From Pelagophyceae sp. CCMP2097 (Eukaryota > Sar > Pelagophyceae), in assembly GCA_026770575.1 (NCBI GenBank), contig MU657429.1, positions 13,400-34,999 of the forward strand: 21,600 bases of DNA, written 5' to 3'. The position numbers were made by a program, and so were the translations under genes. The notes under the pieces were generated by a model that ran no database searches, was not told the DNA's origin, and worked only from the letters and a program-made list of their open reading frames with translations. Positions 1 through 8,563 of this stretch are shown in pieces (positions within the stretch are counted from its first letter, which is position 1; each line of letters starts with the position of its first letter).

Positions 1-24
1 ACCTTATGTGGCACCCGGGCCACA

Positions 25-933
25 ATGCCAAAGGCCTTCTCTCGCCTTCACCACATCAAGCGGCCGAACTCGCCGCGCGGTCCGGAGCCGATGGACGCTG
101 ATCTGCAGGGCGGCACGGTCAACTTCACCGTCGCACAGCTCGAGGGCATCCGACGCGGTTGCACTGCCAAGGCGGCCCACAAGACGGGTGCGTCGAAGCG
201 GCCGCACTCGAACTTCTGCCCGCGGAATCGCCTGCTCGCTGCCGGGCAGCAGTTCACGCCGGCGACGACGGCGAAAGGGCCCGGCGCCAGAGCCAAGGCG
301 GACGCTGGCGCGGTCCCGACGGTCGTCGTCGTCGTGGAGCAAGGCGACGCGCGGCTGTCACCTCGACCTTCTGAGGGGGGCGTCTTCGTCTGCACGGACG
401 GCAGCACCACGGCCACCCAGGGCCAGCCCGAGGCGGGCCCGGCAGAGGCCGTGGCGCGGCACGTCGTCTTCCGGCCCGCCGCGCCGCCCGGGCCCATGAA
501 TTCGCTCACTTTGCTCCGCGCGCCGACCGCCGAAGACCAGCCGCGAGGGCGCGGCGTGCAATACAGCCCGCTCAAGGCATCTGCGTCGGCGCGGTTGTCG
601 GCGCGGCCGAATGAGGACACGGCGATGGCCCCGTTCGACCCGGCCAAGGTACGTTTCCCCAATGCTCCTGCACCGACCGCCAAAGACCAGCGGCGGGGGC
701 GCGGCGTGCAATGGGGCGCGGCAATACAGCCCGCCCAACAAGGCATCGGCGTCGGCGCACTTGTTGGCGCAGTCCAAGGCGATGGCCCCGTGCGACGCGG
801 CCAAGGTACGTTTCCCCACTGCTCCTGCGCCGACCTCCAAAGACCAGCCGAGACCGCTCAAGGCATTGGAGTCATCGGCGCGGTCGGCGCGGCCGAAGGA
901 CGACACGGAGATGCCCCCGTTCGACGCGCCTGA
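25..933 (+). CDS. Hypothetical repeat-containing ORF, probably decayed
   Basis: An ATG-started frame of about 302 codons. I recognise no family. The first ~160 residues are low-complexity Ala/Pro/Arg-rich sequence. From about residue 165 the protein enters a repeat whose core reads like MAPFDPAKVRFPNAPAPTAKD. The repeat continues past this frame: the first unit is in this frame, but the second and third read best one frame over (611-994), because a 13-nt duplication near 710-722 shifts the frame. The neighbouring frame ends in a TAG at 992-994 and then stays open into the downstream gene. These repeats could therefore once have been the N-terminal part of that protein. It may be non-coding or a pseudogene now. 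Confidence 0.3.
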   Translation: MPKAFSRLHHIKRPNSPRGPEPMDADLQGGTVNFTVAQLEGIRRGCTAKAAHKTGASKRPHSNFCPRNRLLAAGQQFTPATTAKGPGARAKADAGAVPTVVVVVEQGDARLSPRPSEGGVFVCTDGSTTATQGQPEAGPAEAVARHVVFRPAAPPGPMNSLTLLRAPTAEDQPRGRGVQYSPLKASASARLSARPNEDTAMAPFDPAKVRFPNAPAPTAKDQRRGRGVQWGAAIQPAQQGIGVGALVGAVQGDGPVRRGQGTFPHCSCADLQRPAETAQGIGVIGAVGAAEGRHGDAPVRRA

Positions 934-957
934 GGTACGTTTCCCCAATGCTCCTCC
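523..957 (+). repeat. Three tandem repeat units of about 150, 157 and 128 bp
   Basis: Units begin at about 523, 673 and 830, each with a variant of CCGACCGCCAAAGACCAG. Each ends with AAGGTACGTTTCCCC or a close variant (646-660, 803-817, 932-946) followed by a CTCCTGC-like stretch. Unit length varies through small indels. Conservation is best in the translated motif FDxAKVRFPNAPAPT, which suggests a former coding repeat. Each unit also carries AAG|GTACGT, a good match to a eukaryotic splice donor. Confidence 0.75.
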
Positions 958-1036
958 AGCTCGCACGTGCAACGTGCACACTGCCGTCGTGTAGGCGTTA
1001 GACGAGGCGGCACCTGCTGCTCGCACTCCGCCGTCG

Positions 1037-2236
1037 GTGCCGCCGATCAAGTGTTTTTACTCGCGCCGCTTACAGCGAGAAGCTTCGAACCTTGAAGGGA
1101 GGAGCAGCAGTCTCGTTGACAAGCTTCAAGGCGCGCACCGCCGGCGAGTCCGCGAGGGCTCCTTCGTCGTACACCAGCTACAGTTCCAGGCCGCGGTCCT
1201 GCGGCGCGACCTCCTCCTCCTCATCGCGGAGCCGCTGATGAAGCGTTCGTCGGTTTCGTCCAGCGCCACGGCCGCCGCCTATTTCGGGCAGCGCGTCGTG
1301 CGGCTGCTCGACGCGCTCCTCGTGTCGCGCGAGGTGGCCGGCGCCCCCAAGTTCCTCCCGGTGCCCATGTATAAGGTGGTCTTCGAGGCCATTGAGCAGG
1401 CCGACATGACGTCCGCCGGCGTCGGCGACAACACTGAGTTCTTTAGCGCCGAGTTGCGCTGCCCCTCGCCGCGCGCCGAGAATTGCCCGCTCGCCGAGGA
1501 GCACCGCTACCAGATGTCGGGCCACGTCACGTCAAAGTTTAGCGTCGTCGTCCAAGACTGGGCCTACGTCGGCGTGCAGAATCCGCCGGCGCCATGTTGT
1601 GGCTCGCGCGACACGCGGCCTCGCGCCTCGAGGCGCCTCCGCGCCGATGGGTCGCCGTATTCTCGCGCGTACTCAGCCTTTGACACGAACCGCTCCGGCG
1701 TGCACCTGATCCTGAACAACAGCGCCATCCCGATCGTCTCGACCTCGGCGATCTACGCCGTGATCACGCACGAGTCCACCTGTGGCCGCATCGGCAAGTC
1801 GGGCGATTACTTTGATGCGGACGACGCCCGCCTCTTGCGTTTTATGCCCGAGGGGCTGAAGGCGGTCTTGCACACGAACATGCAGGGCATGGTCGGCACC
1901 ATCTTCGCCGCTCGCGACTTCGAGCGGCGGTGCGACGTTGCGACGATCGAGGGCGGCGACACGTTTGCCGGGCAGGCCTCCAAGTCCGAGATGGAGTTGC
2001 AGGAGATCATGGCCGACGGCTCGCACCGCTTCGCGGGCCAGGTCAGCCAGTACTGGCAGCTCCTTCAGCGGGATTGCAACGACTCTGTCTGGGAGACTCT
2101 GGTTATGTCCGATTCCTGCATTGACCCGGTGCTCCTCCGCCGCCGCCTCGCCTACAACGAGCTCAACGCGCTGTCTCCGGGCCGCCGCTTCTTGCCCCTC
2201 GAGCAGCTGGCCATCACGCTGCCGAAGCCGTCGCAG
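1037..2236 (+). CDS. Exon 1 of a two-exon transposase-like protein
   Basis: An open frame of 400 codons ending at a phase-0 exon/intron border (CAG|GT at 2236/2237). The frame is open from 995. The first ATG in frame is at 1238, so the true start may be there or further upstream across another intron; position 1037 is a GTG. I recognise no domain with confidence. A well-conserved-looking stretch from about residue 200 holds a hydrophobic beta-rich region (HLILNNSAIPIVSTSAIYAV) and then an acidic helical region. It joins exon 2 in frame to give about 1050 residues. It lies upstream of an RT gene on the same strand, about 1.45 kb from its end. Whether the two form one element is unknown. Confidence 0.6.
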
Positions 2237-2295
2237 GTGTGTGTGTGTGTGTTTATTTGTTAACCGGGGGGAGAGATTTTCACTCGTGCCCGCAG
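2237..2295 (+). other. Spliceosomal intron, 59 nt, GT-AG
   Basis: The intron starts with (GT)8 at 2237-2252 and ends CCCGCAG at 2289-2295. A branch-like TTAAC lies at 2260-2264. Removing it joins codon CAG (2234-2236) to GTC (2296) in phase 0. It also converts two overlapping open frames, in different registers, into one uninterrupted frame. The intron length is not a multiple of three and it carries an in-frame TAA (2261-2263), so splicing is needed for the fusion. Confidence 0.8.
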
Positions 2296-4251
2296 GTCGC
2301 GAAGATACTCGAGGCCGGCTCGTTTGCGAAGAAGGACATTTGGCGGCGCGAGATCTGCTCGGAGCTCCCGAAGGGGCCGAACGTCACCGGCGACCACGTC
2401 AAATCTGTCGCACAGAAGGCGCTCTTGAAAGGCGGCGGCGATGACGATGTGCGGCTGCGCCAGTGCTACCACCTCGTCGACTGCGCAAGAGGCACCTTGC
2501 TCGGCGGCGTGCTCGTGCCCGGAACCAGAATGCCGCTCTTAGACAAGTTCTTCGCGGACCTCCGAAAGCGCGGCGCCGTGTACAAGAGGGCCTTTGTCGA
2601 CAACGCGCCCGTGGGCGCCGTCCAGTTCGAGTCGATCGGCTGTTCGCAAGTGCTCCAGGGCACGGGCCACTTAGTCCGGGCCGTGACGTCGAGCACGAAC
2701 CCGGGCTGCGAATTGAACTCCGCCCACGGCGAAGCGATCGGCAAGATCCTGCGCGACAAGTGCTCGGCGCGCGAGGAGCTCCTCCGGTCGAAGCTCTTGA
2801 CGCGCGGCGGCCTGCCGCCGGGGACGAAGCTTTTAGTCTCGCGTGGCGTCTCCAAGACGTGGCGCTCCGGCGACTGCATCACCCGCGAGCAGCTGGGCGA
2901 AATGGAGCGCAGCGGCCTTTATGCGTCGCAGTTTAAGAAGAACCGCAAGGCGGTCGGGCTGCCGATGTCCGTCAAGTCGTTGCGCGCCAGTGAGCACGCG
3001 CGCATTTGGAACCCGCCGCTGCGGCAGCAGGAGCTGTGCCCCGAGTGCAAAAAGCCGATCCGAGGGTCGAGCAACGCGCGCCGCTGCGGCAAGAACTGCA
3101 CGACGTGGACGGCGACGACGCCGGGGAAATTCAGCAACTTTATTTGCCGCATGGAGAAGCACCACGACGAGGAGGACCTCGAGATCTCGATCACGGAGTA
3201 CAACGACCGCAAGGGCTGCCCAGTCGAGACGTGCATCACGGGCGAGAGCGGGTCTGAGCGCTCGCACATCAGCCTCCAGAACGGCCTCCTCGGCCAACGC
3301 TACGGCATGGAAACGCACAACTACATTTGCCACGGGCGCGCTGTGCGGCACAACCGGCGACTGCATTTGAACCACCTGCGACGGCTCGCGAGTGGCTCGC
3401 CATTGCCCGCCGTGCGCTCCAAGGCCAGCGCCGAGCTTAATGGGACGCGCAGCTTCCAGCGGTCCTGGATCGCGCTGAAGACCAACGCCGAGGCCAGGGC
3501 CTGCGGCATGGAAGTCCCGTACCCGTACGAGCGCCCGCTGCGGCCCCTGGCCGAGTGCGTCGGCCTCTACGGCGACTATTGGAAAGCGCTTTTCCAAGAC
3601 CGCGAGGCCTGCGACGACGGCGACGTCGAGGACGACGAGGGCCTCTCGAGTAGCGACGCCGACGACGACGACGGCGGAGGAGGCGGCGGCGGCGGGCCGG
3701 ACGCGGCGGCGAGGGGCGCGGGCTCCTCGGGGTGGCGCAAGGCGGATGTCATCCTCGAGGCGGCCGTCTTGCCGATCATCACCGACACGCCAGACCGCCT
3801 CTTCGTAAGCCGCTCGCCCGGCCTCGTTGTGCCCACGGTCGCGACGCTGCAGGGCATGCCGCGGCCGCAGGCGCAGCAGCGGCTGCTGGCCAACGTCGGC
3901 AGCACGGCTTTCTCGCAGCCGCGGCCGCCGCAACGGCAGCAGGTACCGCAAGCCAGCGAACATTTGTTCTTCTGGCCGGCCTCGGTGCCGCTCAAGTCCT
4001 TTCTCGCGCGGGTCGACGGAAAAGACGGCGCACGCGTCGTTGACATCGAGGCCATCAAGAAGACGGACGTCGGCAAGCAGGCATTCCCATGTCCATGCGC
4101 GCAGGCCTGGTCCTTCGCTCGGAAGCAATGGGAAAGACCGCGGAAGCACACGCGCGCCGACTGCCTCCACCGCTTTGCCCTCCAAACCAACGGCGGCGCC
4201 CACAAACACTGCGACTACACCATCTCGTCGAAGCGCAAGTTCGGAAACTAG
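2296..4251 (+). CDS. Exon 2: possible DDE/RNase-H-like transposase core with Cys/His clusters
   Basis: This exon adds 651 codons and ends in TAG at 4249-4251. In spliced numbering a beta strand ends in an Asp in YHLVD (~462). It is followed by a GGVLVPGTRMPLLDKFF stretch, then AFVDNAP (Asp ~502) and LQGTGHLVRA (~525). This spacing resembles DDE transposases of the type Asp...DN...DxFH, but the usual D in DxFH is T here, so the assignment is tentative. Downstream come CPECKKP...RRCGKNC (from nt 3036), an acidic plus poly-Gly linker (about 3600-3700), and a C-terminal Cys/His cluster (CPC...ADCLH...HKHC) that could bind zinc. The long minus-strand frame over the exon (2833-5013) is a composition shadow. 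Other possibilities are a structural ORF1 of the RT element or an unknown domesticated protein. Confidence 0.6.
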   Translation, partial: VAKILEAGSFAKKDIWRREICSELPKGPNVTGDHVKSVAQKALLKGGGDDDVRLRQCYHLVDCARGTLLGGVLVPGTRMPLLDKFFADLRKRGAVYKRAFVDNAPVGAVQFESIGCSQVLQGTGHLVRAVTSSTNPGCELNSAHGEAIGKILRDKCSAREELLRSKLLTRGGLPPGTKLLVSRGVSKTWRSGDCITREQLGEMERSGLYASQFKKNRKAVGLPMSVKSLRASEHARIWNPPLRQQELCPECKKPIRGSSNARRCGKNCTTWTATTPGKFSNFICRMEKHHDEEDLEISITEYNDRKGCPVETCITGESGSERSHISLQNGLLGQRYGMETHNYICHGRAVRHNRRLHLNHLRRLASGSPLPAVRSKASAELNGTRSFQRSWIALKTNAEARACGMEVPYPYERPLRPLAECVGLYGDYWKALFQDREACDDGDVEDDEGLSSSDADDDDGGGGGGGGPDAAARGAGSSGWRKADVILEAAVLPIITDTPDRLFVSRSPGLVVPTVATLQGMPRPQAQQRLLANVGSTAFSQPRPPQRQQVPQASEHLFFWPASVPLKSFLARVDGKDGARVVDIEAIKKTDVGKQAFPCPCAQAWSFARKQWERPRKHTRADCLHRFALQTNGGAHKHCDYTISSKRKFGN

Positions 4252-5070
4252 CCCCGACCATCCTGCGGTCGCAGCGCCCGAGGCTTCTATAAGACGACCT
4301 CCTGCCCTCGCAATATAGAAGGTTGCCTTGCCTGCTGGGCCGGCGTGGGCCTCTTGCGGCCGGGCTCGTGCATAATAATGCCAATGGTTTCGGCGATGTA
4401 CGCACTCTCGCTGATTCTTTTTGTCACAGAACCTTCCACCTTCCTCTCCCCTGTCCCTGCGCTCCCGGGCGCCCCCTCTTTCCCCCGGGCGCCCCCGTAC
4501 CCCTCTTTCCCCTTTTTTCTTTCCCCCTTTCTTTCCCCCTTTGCCTTTCCCCTCCGTCAAGATTAGTCCGCGGCCTGGAAGCTCGGGGAGCGAGAGTTCT
4601 TGGAGGTTTTCGGGGCGGGAGCTCGGGGTAGCAATCCTCGGGGCAGCGCGACGCGCGGCGTTGTGCGCCGCGGCCGCGCGCCGCTCCTCGGCGAACGCGG
4701 CCTCGGCGGCGGGGCGTGGCGCGCGCGCTCGCGGTCCGCCTACGTCCGTCCAAGGGCTGAAAGCCATACTTCTGCGCGGCGCGGCGGCGGTGTTTCGGCG
4801 GCGGCGCAGGACGCACGTGCTTGCAGCTCGCGGCCTGGAACTGCGCGAGATCTGCGGTTGGGCGTTAGGCGGCGGCGGCGGCGGCGTCCAAGTCGGCCTC
4901 GAGGCGCGCGATGCGCGCTCGGCGGCGAGCGCCGCCGGCGTCAGTGGCACGAGCTCGAGCGCGCCCTGTTCGTCGAGGTGGCCGCGGCCGTTTGCGTGTG
5001 AGTCAAAGTGCACGGCCCACTCGGCGCAGTGCAGACCGGGGAACAGGGTTTCATCAGACTCGGAAGCTCG
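4252..5070. other. Intergenic region, no convincing gene
   Basis: No frame here has recognisable protein content, apart from a short minus-strand stretch at about 4880-5060. That stretch reads naturally (FPGLHCAEWAVHFDSHANG, then an Ala-rich end) but breaks frame near 4915 and could be the remnant of a C-terminus. The rest is GC-rich with a (GGC)n run at about 4870-4888 and a pyrimidine-rich tract at 4431-4554. Confidence 0.5.
4500..4542 (+). repeat. Uninterrupted 43-nt pyrimidine tract
   Basis: Positions 4500-4542 are only C and T, inside a broader C/T-rich stretch (4431-4554). Just before it, a CCCGGGCGCCCCC motif occurs twice. It could be low-complexity sequence in the 3' flank of the upstream gene, or part of a promoter or splice-acceptor region. 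The sequence does not decide. Confidence 0.7.
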
Positions 5071-5210
5071 GGGGGGGCGCGGGCGCGGCGGGGGCCTGGG
5101 GAGGCTGGGCCGGGTCGGGTCGGACCGAAAGGCCCTGAAATTCCGCCGGACCTTATGACGTGCGGACGGACGAAGTCGGGGACGTGGCCCGTGGAGACCC
5201 TAGGAGCCCG
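5071..5210 (+). repeat. Left arm of a ~140-bp inverted repeat flanking the RT gene
   Basis: Its reverse complement matches 9799-9935 at roughly 85% with a few small gaps. The match is strongest around GGGCGCGGGCGCGGCGGGGG, CCGGACCTTAT and GGAGACCCTAGGAGCCCG. Similarity stops sharply on both sides. Read in the plus direction here, and minus at the other arm, both copies encode the same peptide end (GLGRLGRVGSDR, then ALK, then RTL and a stop). Confidence 0.8.
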
Positions 5211-5698
5211 GGCCCATCTCCAAGTGGCGTGGGCGGCACGACGCGCCGAGACGTCGACGTACGCCGGCGAGGACTGCGACGCAGGCGCGCCGGCGCGGGA
5301 GGGCGCGGGACCGCCGGCGCGCCGGCGCGGACGATTCCACGAGCACGCGACGCGGGCGAACGGCGCGGCAGTCGCTCTCGCCGTCGTCACCGGCGAGGGC
5401 TGCGTCGCAGGCGCGCCGGCGCGTGCGTCGGCGCGGGCGTGCGGCGCGGGCGAGCGGAGCGGCGCGGGCGCAGCGAGCGGCGGTGGCGGCGCGGCGGCGC
5501 AGCAGTCGTCGTCGTCACAAGAGCGGCGCAAAAACACCGACACACGCGTCAACACAATCAACAACACCAAAACACTCCGGCCGACCCACCACCGCCCCGG
5601 ACTCTTCGCGTCACACCGGTCCATCGCGTTCAATGAAAAGAGCGTCAATCGCGTGCAGCCCAGCTTCAAATTCTATGAAAGGGTAATCACTGACTGAC
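5211..5698 (+). other. GC-rich stretch with a 34-nt direct repeat; 5' flank of the RT gene
   Basis: A 34-nt sequence at 5264-5297 recurs at 5390-5423 with two mismatches (126-nt spacing), both within GCGCGCC-rich DNA. A plus frame stays open to 5697, but it is Ala/Arg/Gly-rich and unconvincing. The last 170 nt are much poorer in G, and the region ends in (TGAC)3 followed by GGTGCAG, right before the RT frame. CTGAC plus a terminal CAG resembles a branch point and 3' splice site, so the RT may have an upstream exon that I could not locate. Confidence 0.5.
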
Positions 5699-5704
5699 TG
5701 ACTG

Positions 5705-6523
5705 GTGCAGCGGCAAAGGCCCAAACGGCTTGCCAAACGAGTGCCTCACCGGTGCACCGTGCTCGCGCGGAGCTACGACAACGCCAAGGCGGCTGAGACC
5801 ATGGGCTTGGTCGACGCCTTCCAGACGCGCGCCGTCAACGGGCGCCTACCGATCTGGTGGTACTCCGCGGACGCCGCCATCAAGTGCGTCGCGCCGATCA
5901 AGGACCCCAACGCGCCGCTCAACTCGGAGGGCGTCCAGGACTGCCGGCCCGTCGGCATGGGCAACACGGCGCGCCGGGCCTCGGCCAAGCTCGTGCAGGC
6001 TGAGCTGAAAGCGGATTGCGCCGAGGCTTTTTACCCGACGCAGGTTTGCGTCGGCGTTGCGTCGGGCATTAACATGCTTGCCGCCAGCCTCCGCGAGTCC
6101 ATGCTGGCGCACCCGGAGTGGGTCTTACTGCAGCTGGACGTGGTCAACGGGTTCAACGAGGCGGCGCGGTTTCAGATCATTTCGGCGCTCCTCGCGCTCT
6201 CGAAGAGGGTCAAGGCGGGCGAGTCAGAGGCCTCGTTTCATCGCGCAGGCCAGGTCCTCGCGCGATACTGCCGCGCCTACCTCTCTCCGGAGTCGCTCAT
6301 CGTTCTCTCTGGGAGCAGGCCGGTCATCGCCGACTTCCGCTCGAGTGAGGGCATGCAGCAGGGCGACGGCCTCGGCATGACGGGCTTCGCGGCCATGACC
6401 CAGCTTGCGAACGAAGACCTTAATGCGCTGCTCCGCGCGCACGCGCCGTTGGACCTCGCCGACGGCGAAGCCAGGGGCTACGCGCCGTGCTACGCCGACG
6501 ACACCTTTATCTTCGCGCCCTAA
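5705..6523 (+). CDS. Reverse transcriptase, fingers and palm up to YADD; stopped by in-frame TAA
   Basis: This is the N-terminal part of a non-LTR-type reverse transcriptase. RT landmarks in order: CRPVGMGNTARRASAKLV (~residue 80), the template/primer-grip-type start seen in these RTs; LQLDVVNGFN (~143-152) with the catalytic Asp of motif A at codon 6137; EGMQQGDGLGMTGF (~217), motif B; and YADD at 6491-6502, motif C. A TAA at 6521-6523 ends the frame only six codons after YADD, yet the same frame carries on with good RT sequence. The stop therefore truncates a formerly continuous protein. No ATG opens the frame: a TGA lies at 5699-5701 and the frame begins at a GTG. Either the start is in an upstream exon after a 3' splice site near 5707, or the 5' end is lost. 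Confidence 0.88.
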   Translation: MQRQRPKRLAKRVPHRCTVLARSYDNAKAAETMGLVDAFQTRAVNGRLPIWWYSADAAIKCVAPIKDPNAPLNSEGVQDCRPVGMGNTARRASAKLVQAELKADCAEAFYPTQVCVGVASGINMLAASLRESMLAHPEWVLLQLDVVNGFNEAARFQIISALLALSKRVKAGESEASFHRAGQVLARYCRAYLSPESLIVLSGSRPVIADFRSSEGMQQGDGLGMTGFAAMTQLANEDLNALLRAHAPLDLADGEARGYAPCYADDTFIFAP

Positions 6524-8563
6524 TACGTCGCTTTTGAAGCCACGAGGCTGTACAACGAGGCGATCGGGCCGTTAGGTTTAGGCCTCAAAGCCGCCGGCTG
6601 CAAGGCCTATTGCCCGGCGCGCGGCCTCGGCCTGGCTGATGATCCGCTCTTCGCCGACCGCGTCTCTCGCTCTGTCGAGGGCGGCGTCGCCGTCGCGCGC
6701 GTCGACGGCATCAAGGTCGTCGAGGACGGCGTCAAGATCACCGGCGTGTTCGTCGGAACCACCGCGTACGTGCAGACGGCACTCGTCGACTCTTTGGCGG
6801 AACAGCGTAGCTACATAGAAAACATTACATCAAAGCTCCAGTCCCACCACTCGCAGTCGCTCCACGCTCTCGTTTTCCACTGCCTCCAGCAGCGCGCGGA
6901 CTTTGTGATGGCGAACCAGTTTCCGGAGAACTCGGCCCACTTGCTCGCCGGCTTTGACGCCGCAATCGAACGCGCCGTCGTCGCCGCCCTGGGCGGCGTC
7001 GGCGCCGGCGTAGTCTCGGGCGTCTTCGCCAAAGCCATGCTCCAGCTTCCCGCGCGTCTCAACGGCGGCGGCATTCGCAAACGCGAGAAGATCGCTCCGG
7101 CCGCTTTTGTCTCAAACTTCGTCGGTTTCGCGTCGCGACTCCCGGGCCGAATCACGCGCGGCGGTGCAGTCATCCGCGGATTTGCGCCGCGCCTCGAGGC
7201 CATCTTCGGCAAGGGCAATTTCAACGACGACGCGACGGACTGCTTCGCGGGCCTGATCGAGAGCTCGGCGCCTGTCGGCGTGGTGTTCGTCGACTGCTGG
7301 GAGCAGTTGCAGACGGAGATCCGGGAGGCGCTCTTGACCGACAGCATCGAGGCGGGGCCTCTCTCGGCGAGCGTTAAGAACATCGGCACGTCCCCCGACG
7401 GACCCATCGTCAAGCTCCAGAAGGCCATCACCGAGCAGCGCGAGGAGGCCGCTCTTGAGCTACTCAACCGCAATCTCGCGCTCCTGGAGCCGCGCGACCC
7501 GCGGAGACAGTCGCAAAAGTTCGAGGGCCGCTTCTCGTCCAGCTTGGTCACGACCCTCCCGACGTTTCTGTGTGCCGTCTCGAACGACGAATGGGCCGAG
7601 ATGATGGCCGTGAGGGACGGCCTTCCGAGCCCGGCGTGCGCGCCCTTCGTGGGGCGCCGACTCCTGGACGTCGAGCTCGACAAGTTCGGGCACGCGCTCT
7701 TGAGCCACCCCAGCTTCGTCAACCGCAAGAGCGCGCGCGGCAACTATCACGACGGAATTTTGGAGCGCCTGGCCGCCGGTCTCGTCGAGGCCTACGTGCC
7801 GTGCAGCACCGAAGTCTTCGGCCTCTTTGCTAACGTCAACGCCGACGGCGGCGCGGCGGCACGCGACACGTTTCGCGGGTACCGTGACCGCCGCAATATG
7901 GTCCCCGACTTAAAATGGGTAGGCTTGTCCCGAGCGGAATGCCTCGGGGACGTCAAGACCATCGCGAACAACGTCACGAACTACGGCCAAGCGCGAGCCC
8001 TCGGCGCCGGCAAGCCGGTCGACATCCGCGCGCCCAAGGTCAACGTCGAGTACGACAAACACGCGCTCGCACTCGACGTCCAGTTCAACCGCTGTCCCGC
8101 GTACGAGGTGGACCCGGCCACTGGCCTGCCACGCAAGCACGCGAACGGCACAAAGGTGGCGTCCACGACCGTCGGGCCGATGCGGGCGCTGCTTCGCTCG
8201 TTCGGCCCCGACAAGGGCTTCGTCTTCGGCGACTTTGGAGAGGCGCCCGTCAACGTGTACGCGATGCGCAAGGTCATCGCCGAGCGAATCGCCCTCCGCC
8301 ACTGGAAGGAGATGGGCGCGCGTAACTCCGACGACGCGGCCTCCGCACTCTCCAACCGCTTCTACAGGGAGTGGGGGGTCGGCTCCATGCGCGGCCGCGC
8401 CCGCGCGCTGCTCACGCAACTCGACGCCGTCGGCGAGCCGCGCCACGCGCCGTCGAGCTGCTTCTTTGCCGCACAGGCTCGGCGCCAATACGCCGCGCGC
8501 CAGCAGGCCTACGTCTTCCGACAGAGTTCTTTCGTCCAGCGGCCAAATGGCCGGCGCTGCTAG
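6524..8563 (+). CDS. Reverse transcriptase thumb and C-terminal PD-(D/E)XK-like endonuclease
   Basis: This is the same reading frame as the preceding RT segment, separated only by one TAA; the whole would be about 950 residues. It opens with the post-YADD region (GLGLKAAGCKAYCP, then GVKITGVFVGT), typical of motifs D and E. Next comes an alpha-helical region with RLNGGGIRKREKIAPAAF, as in thumb/connection segments of non-LTR RTs. Near the C-terminus, NMVPDLKW is followed by CLGDVKTI: Pro-Asp at 7904-7909 and Asp-x-Lys at 7949-7957, the core of a PD-(D/E)XK restriction-like nuclease. In RLE-type retrotransposons such a nuclease nicks the target for target-primed reverse transcription. Downstream FGDFGEAPVNVYAM and the ALRHWKEMGA helix belong to the same domain. 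TAG at 8561-8563 ends it. I saw no zinc knuckle. Confidence 0.8.
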   Translation, partial: YVAFEATRLYNEAIGPLGLGLKAAGCKAYCPARGLGLADDPLFADRVSRSVEGGVAVARVDGIKVVEDGVKITGVFVGTTAYVQTALVDSLAEQRSYIENITSKLQSHHSQSLHALVFHCLQQRADFVMANQFPENSAHLLAGFDAAIERAVVAALGGVGAGVVSGVFAKAMLQLPARLNGGGIRKREKIAPAAFVSNFVGFASRLPGRITRGGAVIRGFAPRLEAIFGKGNFNDDATDCFAGLIESSAPVGVVFVDCWEQLQTEIREALLTDSIEAGPLSASVKNIGTSPDGPIVKLQKAITEQREEAALELLNRNLALLEPRDPRRQSQKFEGRFSSSLVTTLPTFLCAVSNDEWAEMMAVRDGLPSPACAPFVGRRLLDVELDKFGHALLSHPSFVNRKSARGNYHDGILERLAAGLVEAYVPCSTEVFGLFANVNADGGAAARDTFRGYRDRRNMVPDLKWVGLSRAECLGDVKTIANNVTNYGQARALGAGKPVDIRAPKVNVEYDKHALALDVQFNRCPAYEVDPATGLPRKHANGTKVASTTVGPMRALLRSFGPDKGFVFGDFGEAPVNVYAMRKVIAERIALRHWKEMGARNSDDAASALSNRFYREWGVGSMRGRARALLTQLDAVGEPRHAPSSCFFAAQARRQYAARQQAYVFRQSSFVQRPNGRRC

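Noticed and set aside
1..30. Possible third copy of the inverted-repeat arm at the left edge (ACCTTATG)
   Set aside because: Only about eight bases match, which is not enough to distinguish from chance.
2833..5013. A 726-codon minus-strand open frame
   Set aside because: It overlaps the well-supported plus-strand exon over 1.4 kb, is Arg/Ala-rich throughout and has no family features. It is what a GC-rich antisense frame looks like.
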